Assembly (NCBI RefSeq): GCF_000308275.2
Contig: NZ_HG529490.1
Location: 248,001-312,000, forward strand
Direction: 5' to 3'
Source of the DNA: Levyella massiliensis
Lineage (GTDB): Bacteria > Bacillota > Clostridia > Tissierellales > Peptoniphilaceae
DNA length: 64,000 nucleotides
Of the stretch, positions 8,516 to 18,976 are shown piece by piece. A program made the position numbers and the translations under genes. Within the stretch, counting starts at the first letter, position 1; each line of letters begins with the position of its first letter. Below the pieces are notes generated by a model. That model was not told where the DNA came from. It saw nothing but the letters and a program-made list of their open reading frames with translations, and did no database searches.

Positions 8516-9849
8516 GAACGGAAACAAAAGACATGGAAGGCGTATTAAAGGCGATCGGGCTTGAAACATGGCGATGGGAAACGGAGAGGACGGGCCAAAA
8601 GCTTTTTCTTCCTAAGCCTGCCAAGACGCTTACGGATCCCTTGGCGTGTCGTATGTTGACGGAAAATACGCCTTGCCATCTGGCATCACTTGAAGAAGGG
8701 GAGGAATCGGCGTTCTCTCTGCCGGGTACGCCCTTGGCACAATTGGACACACCGTGGCATCGCCAGGAACTCATCGCTTTTTTTGAAGCGTTGCAGAACG
8801 CAAGGCAAGAGGCAGAAGATCTGTTGTTGAATCCGCACTGGTTTCTGTGGCATCCGGCCTTTGTCACCTGTGAAGAGGTGCATTATACGTTTTTGCTTTT
8901 GCCCTTTGCCGGGGAGAATACGGCATTGACGCAAGGTTACACGCTTCCCTCGTTTTGCTTAGAAACACTGCTTTTGCGCGGGGTCGAAGCCGGCGCCGGC
9001 TATGTTGCCGATCTGTTGAACCTGTTGCGTTTACCGGAATCCGAAGAAAACCTGATCGCTGTATTGGTAAGACGGCTCAAAAAAGAAAGCGACCGTATCG
9101 TTCCTTCCGGGACTGTTCTTCCATCAAATGCAACCGCAGAAAAAAAGACCTGCCCGGCGACGAATGAGACGGTGGCAGAAGCTGCCGCCTCTTACAAAGC
9201 CCCCTATCCGTCGCTCGAATCCTTACAAGCCATGGCGGAAGCGGTGCATGATCCTCTTGAGACCCGCCCCCTCGCCAAGACAGAGAAAATCGCTTATGAA
9301 AATGTCGGTGCTAAGGCACCGATAGAAAAGAAAAAAGAAGAAAAGGCAGTGCCACAAAGTTTTCTGGATCTTCTCATGCACTTCAGTATGGAAAACTGGA
9401 AACGCTATCGCGAGCAGCGTGAAAAAACGGCTTCTAATACGACGTTCCAAAAGCCGGCACACGCTGACAATAGCTTTCATCACGCGGACAAGAATGATAC
9501 AGAAGAAACACCGCTCTTGTGGGAGGAGAACGGGAATATTCAAATGCTACGCGTTCCCGGAAGGAAGCATCCTCGTCTGCGCTTCGCGGATCAGGAAGAG
9601 GTTTTTTGCGATTCCTTACCGCTTGTTATAGGCCGCAGCGATACGGCCCAAATTGTCCGACATAATCGCCATATCAGCGCTCAACACGCGCGCCTGTCCT
9701 ATGAAAACGGCCGCTATATGATAACGGATTGCCAATCCACCAATGGTACTTTTGTAAACAACCGACGCCTTCAGCCCTCAAAGACTTGTCCGATCACGCA
9801 AGGGGATCGTCTGCGTTTCGGTACAGAAGAGGCGCTTTTTCTGCTATAA
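8497..9849 (+). CDS. FHA-domain protein (DUF6382-like N-terminal region)
   Basis: 450 residues from GTG 8497, chosen because AAAGGAGGT lies six bases upstream; an ATG at 8440 would overlap the previous gene by 76 bases. The C-terminal ~80 residues are a forkhead-associated domain with the phosphothreonine-binding signatures IGRS, HISAQHARL and TNGTFVNNRRL. The N-terminal ~230 residues resemble the uncharacterised domain found with FHA domains in clostridial Tad-type loci. The middle is charged and low in complexity. FHA domains bind pThr peptides, so a Ser/Thr kinase elsewhere is implied but none is visible here. Predicted cytoplasmic. Partner gene: the CpaE-like protein immediately upstream. 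Confidence 0.75.
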   Translation: MVTTLLRTETKDMEGVLKAIGLETWRWETERTGQKLFLPKPAKTLTDPLACRMLTENTPCHLASLEEGEESAFSLPGTPLAQLDTPWHRQELIAFFEALQNARQEAEDLLLNPHWFLWHPAFVTCEEVHYTFLLLPFAGENTALTQGYTLPSFCLETLLLRGVEAGAGYVADLLNLLRLPESEENLIAVLVRRLKKESDRIVPSGTVLPSNATAEKKTCPATNETVAEAAASYKAPYPSLESLQAMAEAVHDPLETRPLAKTEKIAYENVGAKAPIEKKKEEKAVPQSFLDLLMHFSMENWKRYREQREKTASNTTFQKPAHADNSFHHADKNDTEETPLLWEENGNIQMLRVPGRKHPRLRFADQEEVFCDSLPLVIGRSDTAQIVRHNRHISAQHARLSYENGRYMITDCQSTNGTFVNNRRLQPSKTCPITQGDRLRFGTEEALFLL

Positions 9850-9954
9850 CTTTTCTTATGCTATAAGGAGCTAGTTCAACTTACCTAGCGGACTAACGGA
9901 AAGACAGCTGTTTTATCCTCAGGAAGTGTACATTTTTTTTCTTGCGCTGTCCTC

Positions 9955-9960
9955 TATAAT
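9955..9960 (+). promoter_or_regulatory. -10 box upstream of mutY
   Basis: A perfect TATAAT ends 16 bases before the mutY start codon, so the transcript leader would be very short. No good -35 hexamer is seen; the upstream DNA is a T-run. Confidence 0.45.
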
Positions 9961-9976
9961 GGAATAGGAGGACGGT

Positions 9977-11080
9977 ATGGTAGCGCTAAATCTTACAAAA
10001 CAACTCCTTATGTGGTATGACCGAAATCGTAGGATTCTTCCGTGGAGAGAGGATCCTACACCTTATCATGTCTGGGTTTCAGAAATTATGCTACAGCAAA
10101 CCCGCGTCGAAGCCGTGCGAGAGTATTATGATCGCTTCTTGCACTACTTGCCGGATATTCGCACGTTAGCGGAGGCGGATCCGGATTTTTTATTGAAACT
10201 GTGGCAAGGATTGGGCTATTATTCTCGTGCCCGTCATTTGCAGGAAGCTGCCCGTATTGTGTGTGAACAGTATGGGGGAGTCTTGCCACAAACGGCAGAG
10301 GCATTGCAGAAATTGCCGGGCATCGGTCTCTATACCGCTGGCGCCATCAGTTCCATTGCTTTCGGAAAGCCCGAAATTGCGCCGGATGGGAATGCCTATC
10401 GTATCTTTGCCCGCTTGACACGGGAAGAAGGATTTATAGAAGACGGAAATACTAAAAAGAGGTTGGAATCAGCAATGCGCGAAGCATTGGATCAGAAACG
10501 CCCCGGCGCCTTTAATCAGGCGCTGATGGATCTGGGTTCTCTGATCTGTCTGGCGCACGGAAAACCGCTTTGTGAACAATGTCCGCTTTTTTCCGAATGT
10601 GAGGCAGGTCAAAACGATGTGGCCGAAGCCTATCCGCATCGCCGTCCGAAGAAAAGTCGACGCCTTGAGGAGAAGACGGTTCTGCTGTTGGAAAGTAACG
10701 GTCACGTTTTGTTGAAAAGGCAGCCGGCAAAGGGCCTGCTCGCAGGCATGTGGCTTTTTCCCATGTTGGAAGGCAAGAAATCGCCTGAGGCCGTAACGGC
10801 GGCTTTAGGGGAGCATGGCTTTTCGAATTTTGTCGCAAGCGATTTGCAGCCTCTCGGCAGTGCCAAACACATCTTTTCGCATATCGAATGGCATATGACA
10901 GGCTATCGCCTTGTGCTGGATGGAAAAGCAGAAGCGGCATCGAAAATGCCGGAGCCCTGGTGTGTTTTTGAATCCGATAAGGATTACGATGCTGCAGCCT
11001 TTGTCTGGGCAGCACCGGAAGAGATCGCAGAACGCTATGCGATACCCAGCGCACATCAGATGTATTTGATTGAATCGTAA
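9977..11080 (+). CDS. mutY: A/G-specific adenine DNA glycosylase MutY
   Basis: Removes adenine mispaired with 8-oxoguanine. Visible motifs: the catalytic-Glu region MLQQTRVEAVREYYDRF, the helix-hairpin-helix LPGIGLYTAGAISSIAF followed by the catalytic Asp in PDGNAYRIFARL, and the [4Fe-4S] cluster Cys set CLAHGKPLCEQCPLFSEC. A C-terminal NUDIX-like domain (from about residue 225) recognises 8-oxoG. 367 residues is normal. AGGAGG precedes the ATG. It appears monocistronic. Confidence 0.95.
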   Translation: MVALNLTKQLLMWYDRNRRILPWREDPTPYHVWVSEIMLQQTRVEAVREYYDRFLHYLPDIRTLAEADPDFLLKLWQGLGYYSRARHLQEAARIVCEQYGGVLPQTAEALQKLPGIGLYTAGAISSIAFGKPEIAPDGNAYRIFARLTREEGFIEDGNTKKRLESAMREALDQKRPGAFNQALMDLGSLICLAHGKPLCEQCPLFSECEAGQNDVAEAYPHRRPKKSRRLEEKTVLLLESNGHVLLKRQPAKGLLAGMWLFPMLEGKKSPEAVTAALGEHGFSNFVASDLQPLGSAKHIFSHIEWHMTGYRLVLDGKAEAASKMPEPWCVFESDKDYDAAAFVWAAPEEIAERYAIPSAHQMYLIES

Positions 11081-11196
11081 CCTCAGAGATTACGAATGAA
11101 GAAATAGCAAACACGTGTCTCTGCTTAATTTTGGGGTAACTAGGGAAAGATGAAAGATTTCTCAAGAGACCGAGTCTTTCCGGGAAAGGAGAAAAC

Positions 11197-12963
11197 ATGG
11201 CAGACAAAGAAGCATTGCAATATCGCTGGGCGATCGATGAAATGTATCCCGATGAAGCCGCTATCAAAAAAGACGAAGAAATTCTGAAGCAGAAAACGGC
11301 GGAGCTCAGCACTTTAGCAGAAGATCCCAAGAAAAATCTGAAGGCGATTTTAGCGCTCTATCATGCGACCAATACGGTGGCGGAAAACTTGATCGTCTAT
11401 ACCCATATGAAGCAAGATGAGGATTCGAGAAACAGTGATGCGCAGCGCAAATATCAGCAGGCATCCCGCCTATTGCAGGACTATGACGCCGCCTTTGCAT
11501 TTTTTGAGCCCTATCTGCTTTCTCTTTCGGAAGAAGAGCAAAAGGTACTGATGGAAGATCCGGAGCTTGCGCTGTATCACGAAATGTTTGCGCGCATTTT
11601 TCGGTATAAAGAACACACACTTTCCGCAGAGGAAGAAGCTTTGTTGGCTAAGATGCAGTTCCTTTCGGAAGCGCCTTCGGATATTTACTATTTCCTGACC
11701 AACGCCGATATGAAATTTCCCAAGCTGAAGAGTTTGGATGGGGCAGAGCTGACAGCAGAAAACTTTACGACGCATGAAAAGAATCCGGATGTGGCTGTGC
11801 GTAAAGAAGCGTTCGAATCGCTGTACGAGACGTTCCGTTCCTTCGGCAATACGATTTCTACGTCCTATACCAATAACGTGAAGGCTCTGACGACGCAGGC
11901 AAAATTGCGCCACTACAATTCCGCCATCGAAATGGAATTATTTGCGGATAACGTGCCCGTTGCTGTGTATGATTCGCTTCTGGACAGCGTGCATCGTCAC
12001 TTCAGTTATCTGCACCGCTATTATGCTAAGAAAAAGGAATTGCTCGGGCTCAAAGAGCAGCATATGTACGATGTGTATCTGCCGCTGTTAAAGGGGACGG
12101 CACGTCGGTACACCTTTGAGGAAGCGCGTGACCTTTGCATTGCTTCGGTGGCACCTTTGGGCAAGGAATATCAGGATATTTATCGCAAAGCTTTTGATGA
12201 GCGCTGGATGGACGTGTATCCGCGTGAGGGCAAGGCTGGCGGCGCCTATTCTTCCGGATCGTATGAAAGCCGTCCGTATATTTTACTGAATTTTAACGGC
12301 ACCTTGGACTCCGTCTTTACCTTAGCGCATGAGATGGGCCATTCCATGCACAGCTATTTTGCCAAACATGAGAATGATTCGCTCTATTATAACTACACGA
12401 TCTTTGTGGCCGAAGTCGCTTCCACGTTTAATGAACTTCTGCTCTTGGATTATCTGAGAAAGCAGGCAAAGACACCGGAGGAAAAACTGGAATTATTGGA
12501 TCATCATCTGGATAGCTTCAAATCGACGCTCTATCGCCAAACGATGTTTGCGGAATTTGAAAAGATTGTGCACGATCGCATCGAAAAAGGGGAAAGCCTT
12601 GCCTGTGAAGATTTTGACGCCATTTATGGCGATCTGAATCGCCGGTATTTCGGGGATGCGATGATTACGGATGAGGGGATTACTCACGAATGGATGCGTA
12701 TCCCGCACTTCTATTCCAACTTCTATGTCTATAAATACGCCACCGGTTTTACCGCTTCGACCGTGCTTTCACAGAAAGTGTTGAACGGCGGGCCAAAAGA
12801 CGTGGAGGCCTATTTCAGCTTTTTGAAAGACGGATGCCATCACTTCCCGATCGAACAGTTGAAGATGGCGGGCTGCGATATGTCGGATCCGAAGACAGTA
12901 GATTCTGCACTCGAGGTATTCGGTAAACTCGTCGATGAACTCGAAGCCATTAAAGAACTTTAA
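11197..12963 (+). CDS. pepF: Oligoendopeptidase F (M3 family)
   Basis: Cytoplasmic zinc metallopeptidase that cuts short peptides. The HExxH zinc motif is AHEMGHSMHSYF near residue 378, with the third ligand expected in the following VAEVASTFNE. Length 588 and the N-terminal helical region (DEMYPDEAAIKKDEEIL) fit PepF. ATG at 11197 follows GGAAAGGAG. The stop codon sits 20 bases before the oxidoreductase start, so the two are probably cotranscribed. Confidence 0.95.
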   Translation: MADKEALQYRWAIDEMYPDEAAIKKDEEILKQKTAELSTLAEDPKKNLKAILALYHATNTVAENLIVYTHMKQDEDSRNSDAQRKYQQASRLLQDYDAAFAFFEPYLLSLSEEEQKVLMEDPELALYHEMFARIFRYKEHTLSAEEEALLAKMQFLSEAPSDIYYFLTNADMKFPKLKSLDGAELTAENFTTHEKNPDVAVRKEAFESLYETFRSFGNTISTSYTNNVKALTTQAKLRHYNSAIEMELFADNVPVAVYDSLLDSVHRHFSYLHRYYAKKKELLGLKEQHMYDVYLPLLKGTARRYTFEEARDLCIASVAPLGKEYQDIYRKAFDERWMDVYPREGKAGGAYSSGSYESRPYILLNFNGTLDSVFTLAHEMGHSMHSYFAKHENDSLYYNYTIFVAEVASTFNELLLLDYLRKQAKTPEEKLELLDHHLDSFKSTLYRQTMFAEFEKIVHDRIEKGESLACEDFDAIYGDLNRRYFGDAMITDEGITHEWMRIPHFYSNFYVYKYATGFTASTVLSQKVLNGGPKDVEAYFSFLKDGCHHFPIEQLKMAGCDMSDPKTVDSALEVFGKLVDELEAIKEL

Positions 12964-12983
12964 TGCAAAAAGGAGAAAACAAT

Positions 12984-14150
12984 ATGACGAAGGTTGTAAT
13001 CGTAGGAAGTGGTGCTGCCGGATTTTTTGCAGCACAGCAAATTCGTAAAAATGATGCCGAGGCGGAGATTACGATTCTCTCTGCGGAAAGTGTAGCACCG
13101 TATTATCGCATTAATTTGACCGAAGCGATTCGCACCGGCGAATCCGTGGCAGATCTGCAGATTAAAAAGCCGGAATACTATGAAGACAACAAGATCGATC
13201 TTCGTTTGTCGGTTCAAGTAGCGTCGGTGGATTATGAAAAACAGGAAGTGGTTTTGTCGGATAACAGCCGTGTGCCCTATGATAAATTATTACTGGCTAC
13301 GGGTTCCAATCCGTTTATCCCGCCATATGAAGGCGGCAAACTCGACGGCATTTTCTCCATTCGTACGGTAGAGGATCTGGAAGCCCTGCGCAGCTATTTC
13401 CCGAAAATGCATCGCGTGTTCGTCATCGGTGGTGGTTTGCTGGGGTTGGAAGCCGCCTATGCCTTGCGCGCCCATGACTTTGAAGTACATGTGTGCGAAT
13501 TCGCCGAGCAGCTTTTGATTCGTCAATTGGATGAAGAAACCGGTAATTTGGTGCAGGAGCGACTTGAAAAAGAGGAGGGCTTGCACATTCATGTCGGCGC
13601 TTCACTTAAGGCGGTGCATGGCGATGGTAAAGTTACCTCCGTTACGCTTACCAACGGCCAAGAAATGGATTGCGATGCGGTCGTATTCTCTGTGGGCATT
13701 CGTTCCAATACGAAACTGGCTGGCGGAGCGTTGGAAGTGAATCGCGGGATTGTGGTGGATGAAGGCATGCACACTGCGGATCCTAATGTTTGGGCTGCCG
13801 GTGATGTTGCGGAATTAAACGGCCGTACCATGGGACTTTGGACGGCTTCTATGGAAATGGGCAAAGTTGCCGGTAACACCATGACGGGAAAAGAAGCTGC
13901 CTACGATGCTCCGCTGCTCTTTACAAGCCTGCAAATCGGCGGTGTCAAGTTATTCTCCGCCGGATCGCATGACGGCGCCATGGTGAAAAAAGAAGGCGAA
14001 GACGGCGCTTTTGCAAAATTCTTCTACGATGCCGATGATAAGCTGGTAGGATCTATTTTGTATAAAAACACGGCATTGATGGGCAAGGCAAAGACATGGA
14101 TCCGAGAGCATGCGGCAAAAGCGGATATTGAAAAAGCATTGCAGGATTAA
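12984..14150 (+). CDS. FAD-dependent NAD(P)H oxidoreductase
   Basis: 388 residues of the class I pyridine nucleotide-disulfide oxidoreductase fold: FAD motif VVIVGSGAAGFFAAQQI, ATGSNPFIPP, the NAD(P)H motif VFVIGGGLLGLEAAYAL, and the second FAD motif VWAAGDVAE. The sequence type matches NADH oxidase/rubredoxin reductase/NirB-like enzymes, but no redox-active CxxxxC is seen, so the electron acceptor is unknown. ATG 12984 is preferred over the in-frame ATG at 12963 because AAAAGGAG lies nine bases upstream. It heads a likely operon with two sortase genes (gaps of 15 and 21 bases). Confidence 0.85.
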   Translation: MTKVVIVGSGAAGFFAAQQIRKNDAEAEITILSAESVAPYYRINLTEAIRTGESVADLQIKKPEYYEDNKIDLRLSVQVASVDYEKQEVVLSDNSRVPYDKLLLATGSNPFIPPYEGGKLDGIFSIRTVEDLEALRSYFPKMHRVFVIGGGLLGLEAAYALRAHDFEVHVCEFAEQLLIRQLDEETGNLVQERLEKEEGLHIHVGASLKAVHGDGKVTSVTLTNGQEMDCDAVVFSVGIRSNTKLAGGALEVNRGIVVDEGMHTADPNVWAAGDVAELNGRTMGLWTASMEMGKVAGNTMTGKEAAYDAPLLFTSLQIGGVKLFSAGSHDGAMVKKEGEDGAFAKFFYDADDKLVGSILYKNTALMGKAKTWIREHAAKADIEKALQD

Positions 14151-14165
14151 CTAAGGGGAAGTTTT

Positions 14166-15008
14166 ATGACATTGAAAAAAGTGGGGGCTGTGCTGGGAGT
14201 CGTTGCGCTCTCCCTGTTTTTGGCCAGTTGTGGCAATAAACAGGAAGAATCAAGCAGCGCCGAGGTGACGGAAGAGTCCAGCGTTCAGGAAGAGACGAGC
14301 AAAGAAATAACAAGCCTGTATGATGGGCGTATTACGTTGGTAAAGCCTGGCTTTGATGAGAAGATTAAAGAGCTCAAAAAGAAAAATACCGATGTGGTCG
14401 GTTGGATTTCTTTGGATGGAACGGACAGCGCCTATCCGTTGTTGCAAGCGGAAGACAATGAATACTATCTGCGTCGTAACATCAATAAAAAATATGACGT
14501 CTATGGGATTCCGTTCTTGGATATGGAAAACACAGCAATGCTGACGGATCAGAATACTGTCATATACGGCCATATGACCTACGGCAACGATGTACAGCAA
14601 TTTGGCGCTCTGCGTTTTTACTTGGACCAGAAGTACACAGACAAGTCGCCCAAGACGGTCACGATTACGACGGAGCACGGTATCTATACCTATCGTCTCT
14701 TTTCCATTCGTAACGTTTCTGAAGATGCACCGTATCGCGATGCTAATATGGAAGAAGCGGTCTATGCCGCTCTCATTAAGAAAACGGTGGAGGGGTCGAA
14801 GATTGATTTTGACTATCATACGCCGATCACGACAAAGGACCGCATTTTGACGCTGTCCACCTGCACGCCGAATAAAATTGAGGACGAGCGTTTGGTGATT
14901 GCCGGCGTATTGGAGAAAGCGGAAGTCACGAAGGAAGCGTTTGAAGCGTTTAAGACAGTATTTTCCGAGGGGGCAGAAAGCGCACCGGCAGAAATTTCTG
15001 CGGAGTAA
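14166..15008 (+). CDS. Class B sortase with a lipoprotein signal
   Basis: Sortase catalytic triad residues are visible: His in IYGHMTYG, Cys in LSTCTPN, and Arg in IEDERLVIAG. The class B type is supported by the long loop before the Cys and the LYDGR...DVVGWISLDGT region. Unusually, the N terminus (residues 1-22) is a lipoprotein signal peptide ending in LASC, so Cys22 would be lipidated and the enzyme held at the outer membrane leaflet by lipid rather than by a helix. A Ser/Glu-rich linker (residues 26-50) follows. Sortases join sorting-signal proteins to peptidoglycan or pili; no substrate with a sorting motif is encoded nearby. Confidence 0.88.
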   Translation: MTLKKVGAVLGVVALSLFLASCGNKQEESSSAEVTEESSVQEETSKEITSLYDGRITLVKPGFDEKIKELKKKNTDVVGWISLDGTDSAYPLLQAEDNEYYLRRNINKKYDVYGIPFLDMENTAMLTDQNTVIYGHMTYGNDVQQFGALRFYLDQKYTDKSPKTVTITTEHGIYTYRLFSIRNVSEDAPYRDANMEEAVYAALIKKTVEGSKIDFDYHTPITTKDRILTLSTCTPNKIEDERLVIAGVLEKAEVTKEAFEAFKTVFSEGAESAPAEISAE

Positions 15009-15029
15009 GGGTTTGGAGAAGAAGAGCTT

Positions 15030-15917
15030 ATGAAGAAATGGTTACGTCGTCTGTTACAGGGAATCTTGCTGATGATTATGGCGTTCAGTGTGGTGGAAAT
15101 CGGCACGTATCTTTGGCAGCGACAACATTCGAATTCACAGCTGAATGGTGTGAACCGGGAATTGGAAGATTTGATCCAAATCAGCGCCGACGCTTCCACT
15201 CATAGCGCCGACGAGGCGATTGATGTGGAGCACGTCGATTACACCGCGCTAATGAAGCGATTGCTGGCCATGAATGGCGATACGGTGGCCTATATTTCAA
15301 TTCGTGGCTCGGAGAATCGCTATCCGGTTTTACAATCCAAAGATAATGATTTTTATCTGCGTCGAGGCATTGATAAAAAATACAGTATTCAAGGGATCCC
15401 TTTCATGGATTATCAGAATAATCCGGATCTCTCCGATCAAAACACCATCATCTACGGCCATATGATGTATTACGGGGATGAAATGTTCGGTATCTTGAAG
15501 CATTTCCTCGATCAAGGCTATGCGGATAAGAGCGAAAAACTCTTCTCACTACTCAATCAGAACGGGATTTATACCTATCGTATTTTTGCGATTCGGCAGA
15601 AATTGGCCACGGATCCCTATCGCTATCCGAATCTGGAAGAGAAGAAATTTGCTGCAAACTTGCAAGATGATCTAAAGAATTCAGAAGTTAACATGCAATG
15701 GAAAGGTTCCTTAACCGCAAAGGATCGCATTGTAACCCTTTCCACCTGTACGACAAATCAGGATGACACCAAACGTGTTGTGGTTGTGGGCGTCCTGGTA
15801 CAGGTCGACACGAAAGAGCGTACCGTAACGCGGCAAGAAGTCCTAAAGGATGCGGCACAAGGCGATTGGAGCAAAGCACTGAAAACGCCGACGGAAACAG
15901 AAGCCTCGGAACAATAA
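15030..15917 (+). CDS. Class B sortase, membrane-anchored
   Basis: 295 residues. An N-terminal membrane helix (about residues 8-30) anchors it. The catalytic His is in IYGHMMYYGDEMFG, the Cys in LSTCTTNQ and the Arg in DDTKRVVVVG. It is a clear paralogue of the gene just upstream, sharing the DFYLRRGIDKKY-type block, and is followed by a terminator, so the pair looks like a tandem duplication whose membrane attachment has diverged. Targets unknown. Confidence 0.9.
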   Translation: MKKWLRRLLQGILLMIMAFSVVEIGTYLWQRQHSNSQLNGVNRELEDLIQISADASTHSADEAIDVEHVDYTALMKRLLAMNGDTVAYISIRGSENRYPVLQSKDNDFYLRRGIDKKYSIQGIPFMDYQNNPDLSDQNTIIYGHMMYYGDEMFGILKHFLDQGYADKSEKLFSLLNQNGIYTYRIFAIRQKLATDPYRYPNLEEKKFAANLQDDLKNSEVNMQWKGSLTAKDRIVTLSTCTTNQDDTKRVVVVGVLVQVDTKERTVTRQEVLKDAAQGDWSKALKTPTETEASEQ

Positions 15918-15940
15918 GTCCGATGGGGACGAAAATAAAG

Positions 15941-15973
15941 AAAGGAGTCGATTACGGGTCGGCTCCTTTTTTA
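15941..15973 (+). terminator. Terminator after the sortase genes
   Basis: An 11-bp stem with one G-T pair (AAAGGAGTCGA/TCGGCTCCTTT) with TTTTTT at its end. Confidence 0.85.
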
Positions 15974-16061
15974 TGCTGTACGCTTCGCCGGCTTGAACGG
16001 GGAAAGAAAAGTGTTGTGTCGACTTTTCCGATACAAATTCGCAAAAAGAAAGAAAAAAGAC

Positions 16062-16090
16062 TTGAAAAAAGTTCATTCATGCGTTATATT
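16062..16090 (+). promoter_or_regulatory. groESL promoter
   Basis: TTGAAA at 16062-16067, 17-base spacer, TATATT at 16085-16090. It sits directly upstream of the CIRCE element. Confidence 0.85.
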
Positions 16091-16097
16091 AAACATG

Positions 16098-16124
16098 TTG
16101 GCACTCATTAAAGAAGAGTGATAA
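16098..16124. promoter_or_regulatory. CIRCE operator (HrcA binding site)
   Basis: TTGGCACTC-N9-GAGTGATAA, one mismatch per arm from the CIRCE consensus TTAGCACTC-N9-GAGTGCTAA. It lies just downstream of the -10 box and 18 bases before groES, the classical position for heat-shock repression by HrcA. hrcA itself is not in this window. Confidence 0.95.
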
Positions 16125-16142
16125 TAAAGCAAGGAGGATAAT

Positions 16143-16427
16143 ATGCAACTGAGCCCAATTGGAGAACGCATTGTCATTCATAAATTAGAAAAAGAAGAAA
16201 CCACTGCTTCGGGTATCGTCTTACCGTCTTCGGCACAGGAACAGCCGCAGTATGCAGAAGTCGTTGCCATCAGCGATAAGATTTCGAATCAGGAGGACTA
16301 TAAGGACGCGGTAAAAATCGGAGATCGCGTGATTTACTCCAAATACGCCGGCACGGATGTTAAGCTGGACGGCGAAGAATATATTGTCATCAAAATCGAA
16401 GACGTATTAGCCGTTGTTCGCGACTGA
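16143..16427 (+). CDS. groES: GroES co-chaperonin
   Basis: 94-residue lid of the GroEL folding chamber. Family features: N-terminal LSPIGERIVIHKLEKEETTASGIVLP, which includes the mobile loop, and C-terminal GEEYIVIKIEDVLAVV. AAGGAGG precedes the ATG. First gene of the CIRCE-controlled groESL operon. Confidence 0.97.
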   Translation: MQLSPIGERIVIHKLEKEETTASGIVLPSSAQEQPQYAEVVAISDKISNQEDYKDAVKIGDRVIYSKYAGTDVKLDGEEYIVIKIEDVLAVVRD

Positions 16428-16449
16428 GAACGTCAAAGACGAGTAATAG

Positions 16450-18102
<1,653 letters not shown>

Positions 18103-18124
18103 GCCGACCAAAACGAGAACTGTC

Positions 18125-18162
18125 AATCCTGTTGCGTGCATGCACGCAACAGGATTTTTTTA
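18125..18162 (+). terminator. Terminator after groEL
   Basis: A perfect 32-base palindrome (18125-18156, 16 bp per arm, centred on GTGCATGCAC) is followed by a T-run. Confidence 0.93.
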
Positions 18163-18271
18163 TTTCAAAGAAAAGAGGATAAAAATTCTACAGCTAATGG
18201 AGTTATTGCAACGTTGTCTTAATGATGGGACATATTGGGATGGGCGGAGACATTAAAAAAAGAAGTTACTC

Positions 18272-18280
18272 TGGTAGAAT
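18272..18280 (+). promoter_or_regulatory. Possible extended -10 promoter
   Basis: TGGTAGAAT (TGn plus TAGAAT), about 97 bases before the start of the following hypothetical gene. In the 274-bp gap after groEL it is, apart from the groEL terminator, the only signal I can support. Confidence 0.3.
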
Positions 18281-18376
18281 GATCGCGGTGCATGGATGAC
18301 AGACGGGGACGGACAGAATGGATGAAGAAGGAAATCGAATTACGCATTCAACAATGAATAAGGAAAGGAGAAAGCT

Positions 18377-18904
18377 ATGCTGACATCTGCATGGACTGGC
18401 GGTGATTCAGACATCCGTGCGCACATAATTGATCTTTTGTCCCGTTATAAGGCCAATTGTGAGAAGTTGGAACGCTATCGGGATGAGGAGTTGATTCAGG
18501 AATGGCAGCCTGTGCTGCAAACCGATACGTCGGAAGCGGACCTTGTCACGAGTCTTTCCGAATGGGATGAGATTACGGATTTGCCTCCGCTTTCTCTTGT
18601 CCTGGAACTGGAAAAGACAGAGTTTTTAACAACGTTGGAGAGACTGAAAATCGAAGTGCAGCTGGTGCGTTTGCTGTTGCTACATATTCCTAACGACGAA
18701 GCTTGCCTGTTAAATTATCGCTATTATAAGGGCTTTACGATTTCAAAGGTATGTTCTGTGATGTTTTTTTCACGGAGTACATTTTATCGCAAACATGATG
18801 AGACGATTGATCATCTCGTATTGTATTATCATTCACTGTATACACGTTGTCATTCTCCGGCGCTTTCGAACGAGGCGAGCAATGACAGTAAAAAAATTTC
18901 CTAA
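18377..18904 (+). CDS. Hypothetical protein with a sigma-region-4-like helix-turn-helix
   Basis: 175 residues, soluble. The C-terminal third (YRYYKGFTISKVCSVMFFSRSTFYRKHDETIDHL) resembles the HTH of phage late-gene activators (ArpU/RinA type) and sigma region 4: a Tyr-rich helix, a short turn, then the S-R-S-T-F-Y-R recognition helix. The N-terminal two thirds is helical and acidic with no recognised domain. GGAAAGGAG precedes the ATG. No phage structural genes surround it, so it may be a domesticated or stray regulator. Function is inferred only from this motif. Confidence 0.6.
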   Translation: MLTSAWTGGDSDIRAHIIDLLSRYKANCEKLERYRDEELIQEWQPVLQTDTSEADLVTSLSEWDEITDLPPLSLVLELEKTEFLTTLERLKIEVQLVRLLLLHIPNDEACLLNYRYYKGFTISKVCSVMFFSRSTFYRKHDETIDHLVLYYHSLYTRCHSPALSNEASNDSKKIS

Positions 18905-18943
18905 GGGCACATAACCAGACACCTTTTCATTTTTTCCATTCCT

Positions 18944-18952
18944 TGCTATTCT
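18944..18952 (+). promoter_or_regulatory. Possible extended -10 promoter of the response regulator gene
   Basis: TGCTATTCT at 18944-18952, with TTTTCA at 18924-18929 giving a 17-base spacer. Confidence 0.4.
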
Positions 18953-18976
18953 AGAGGAGAGTGGAAGGAGGGAGTC

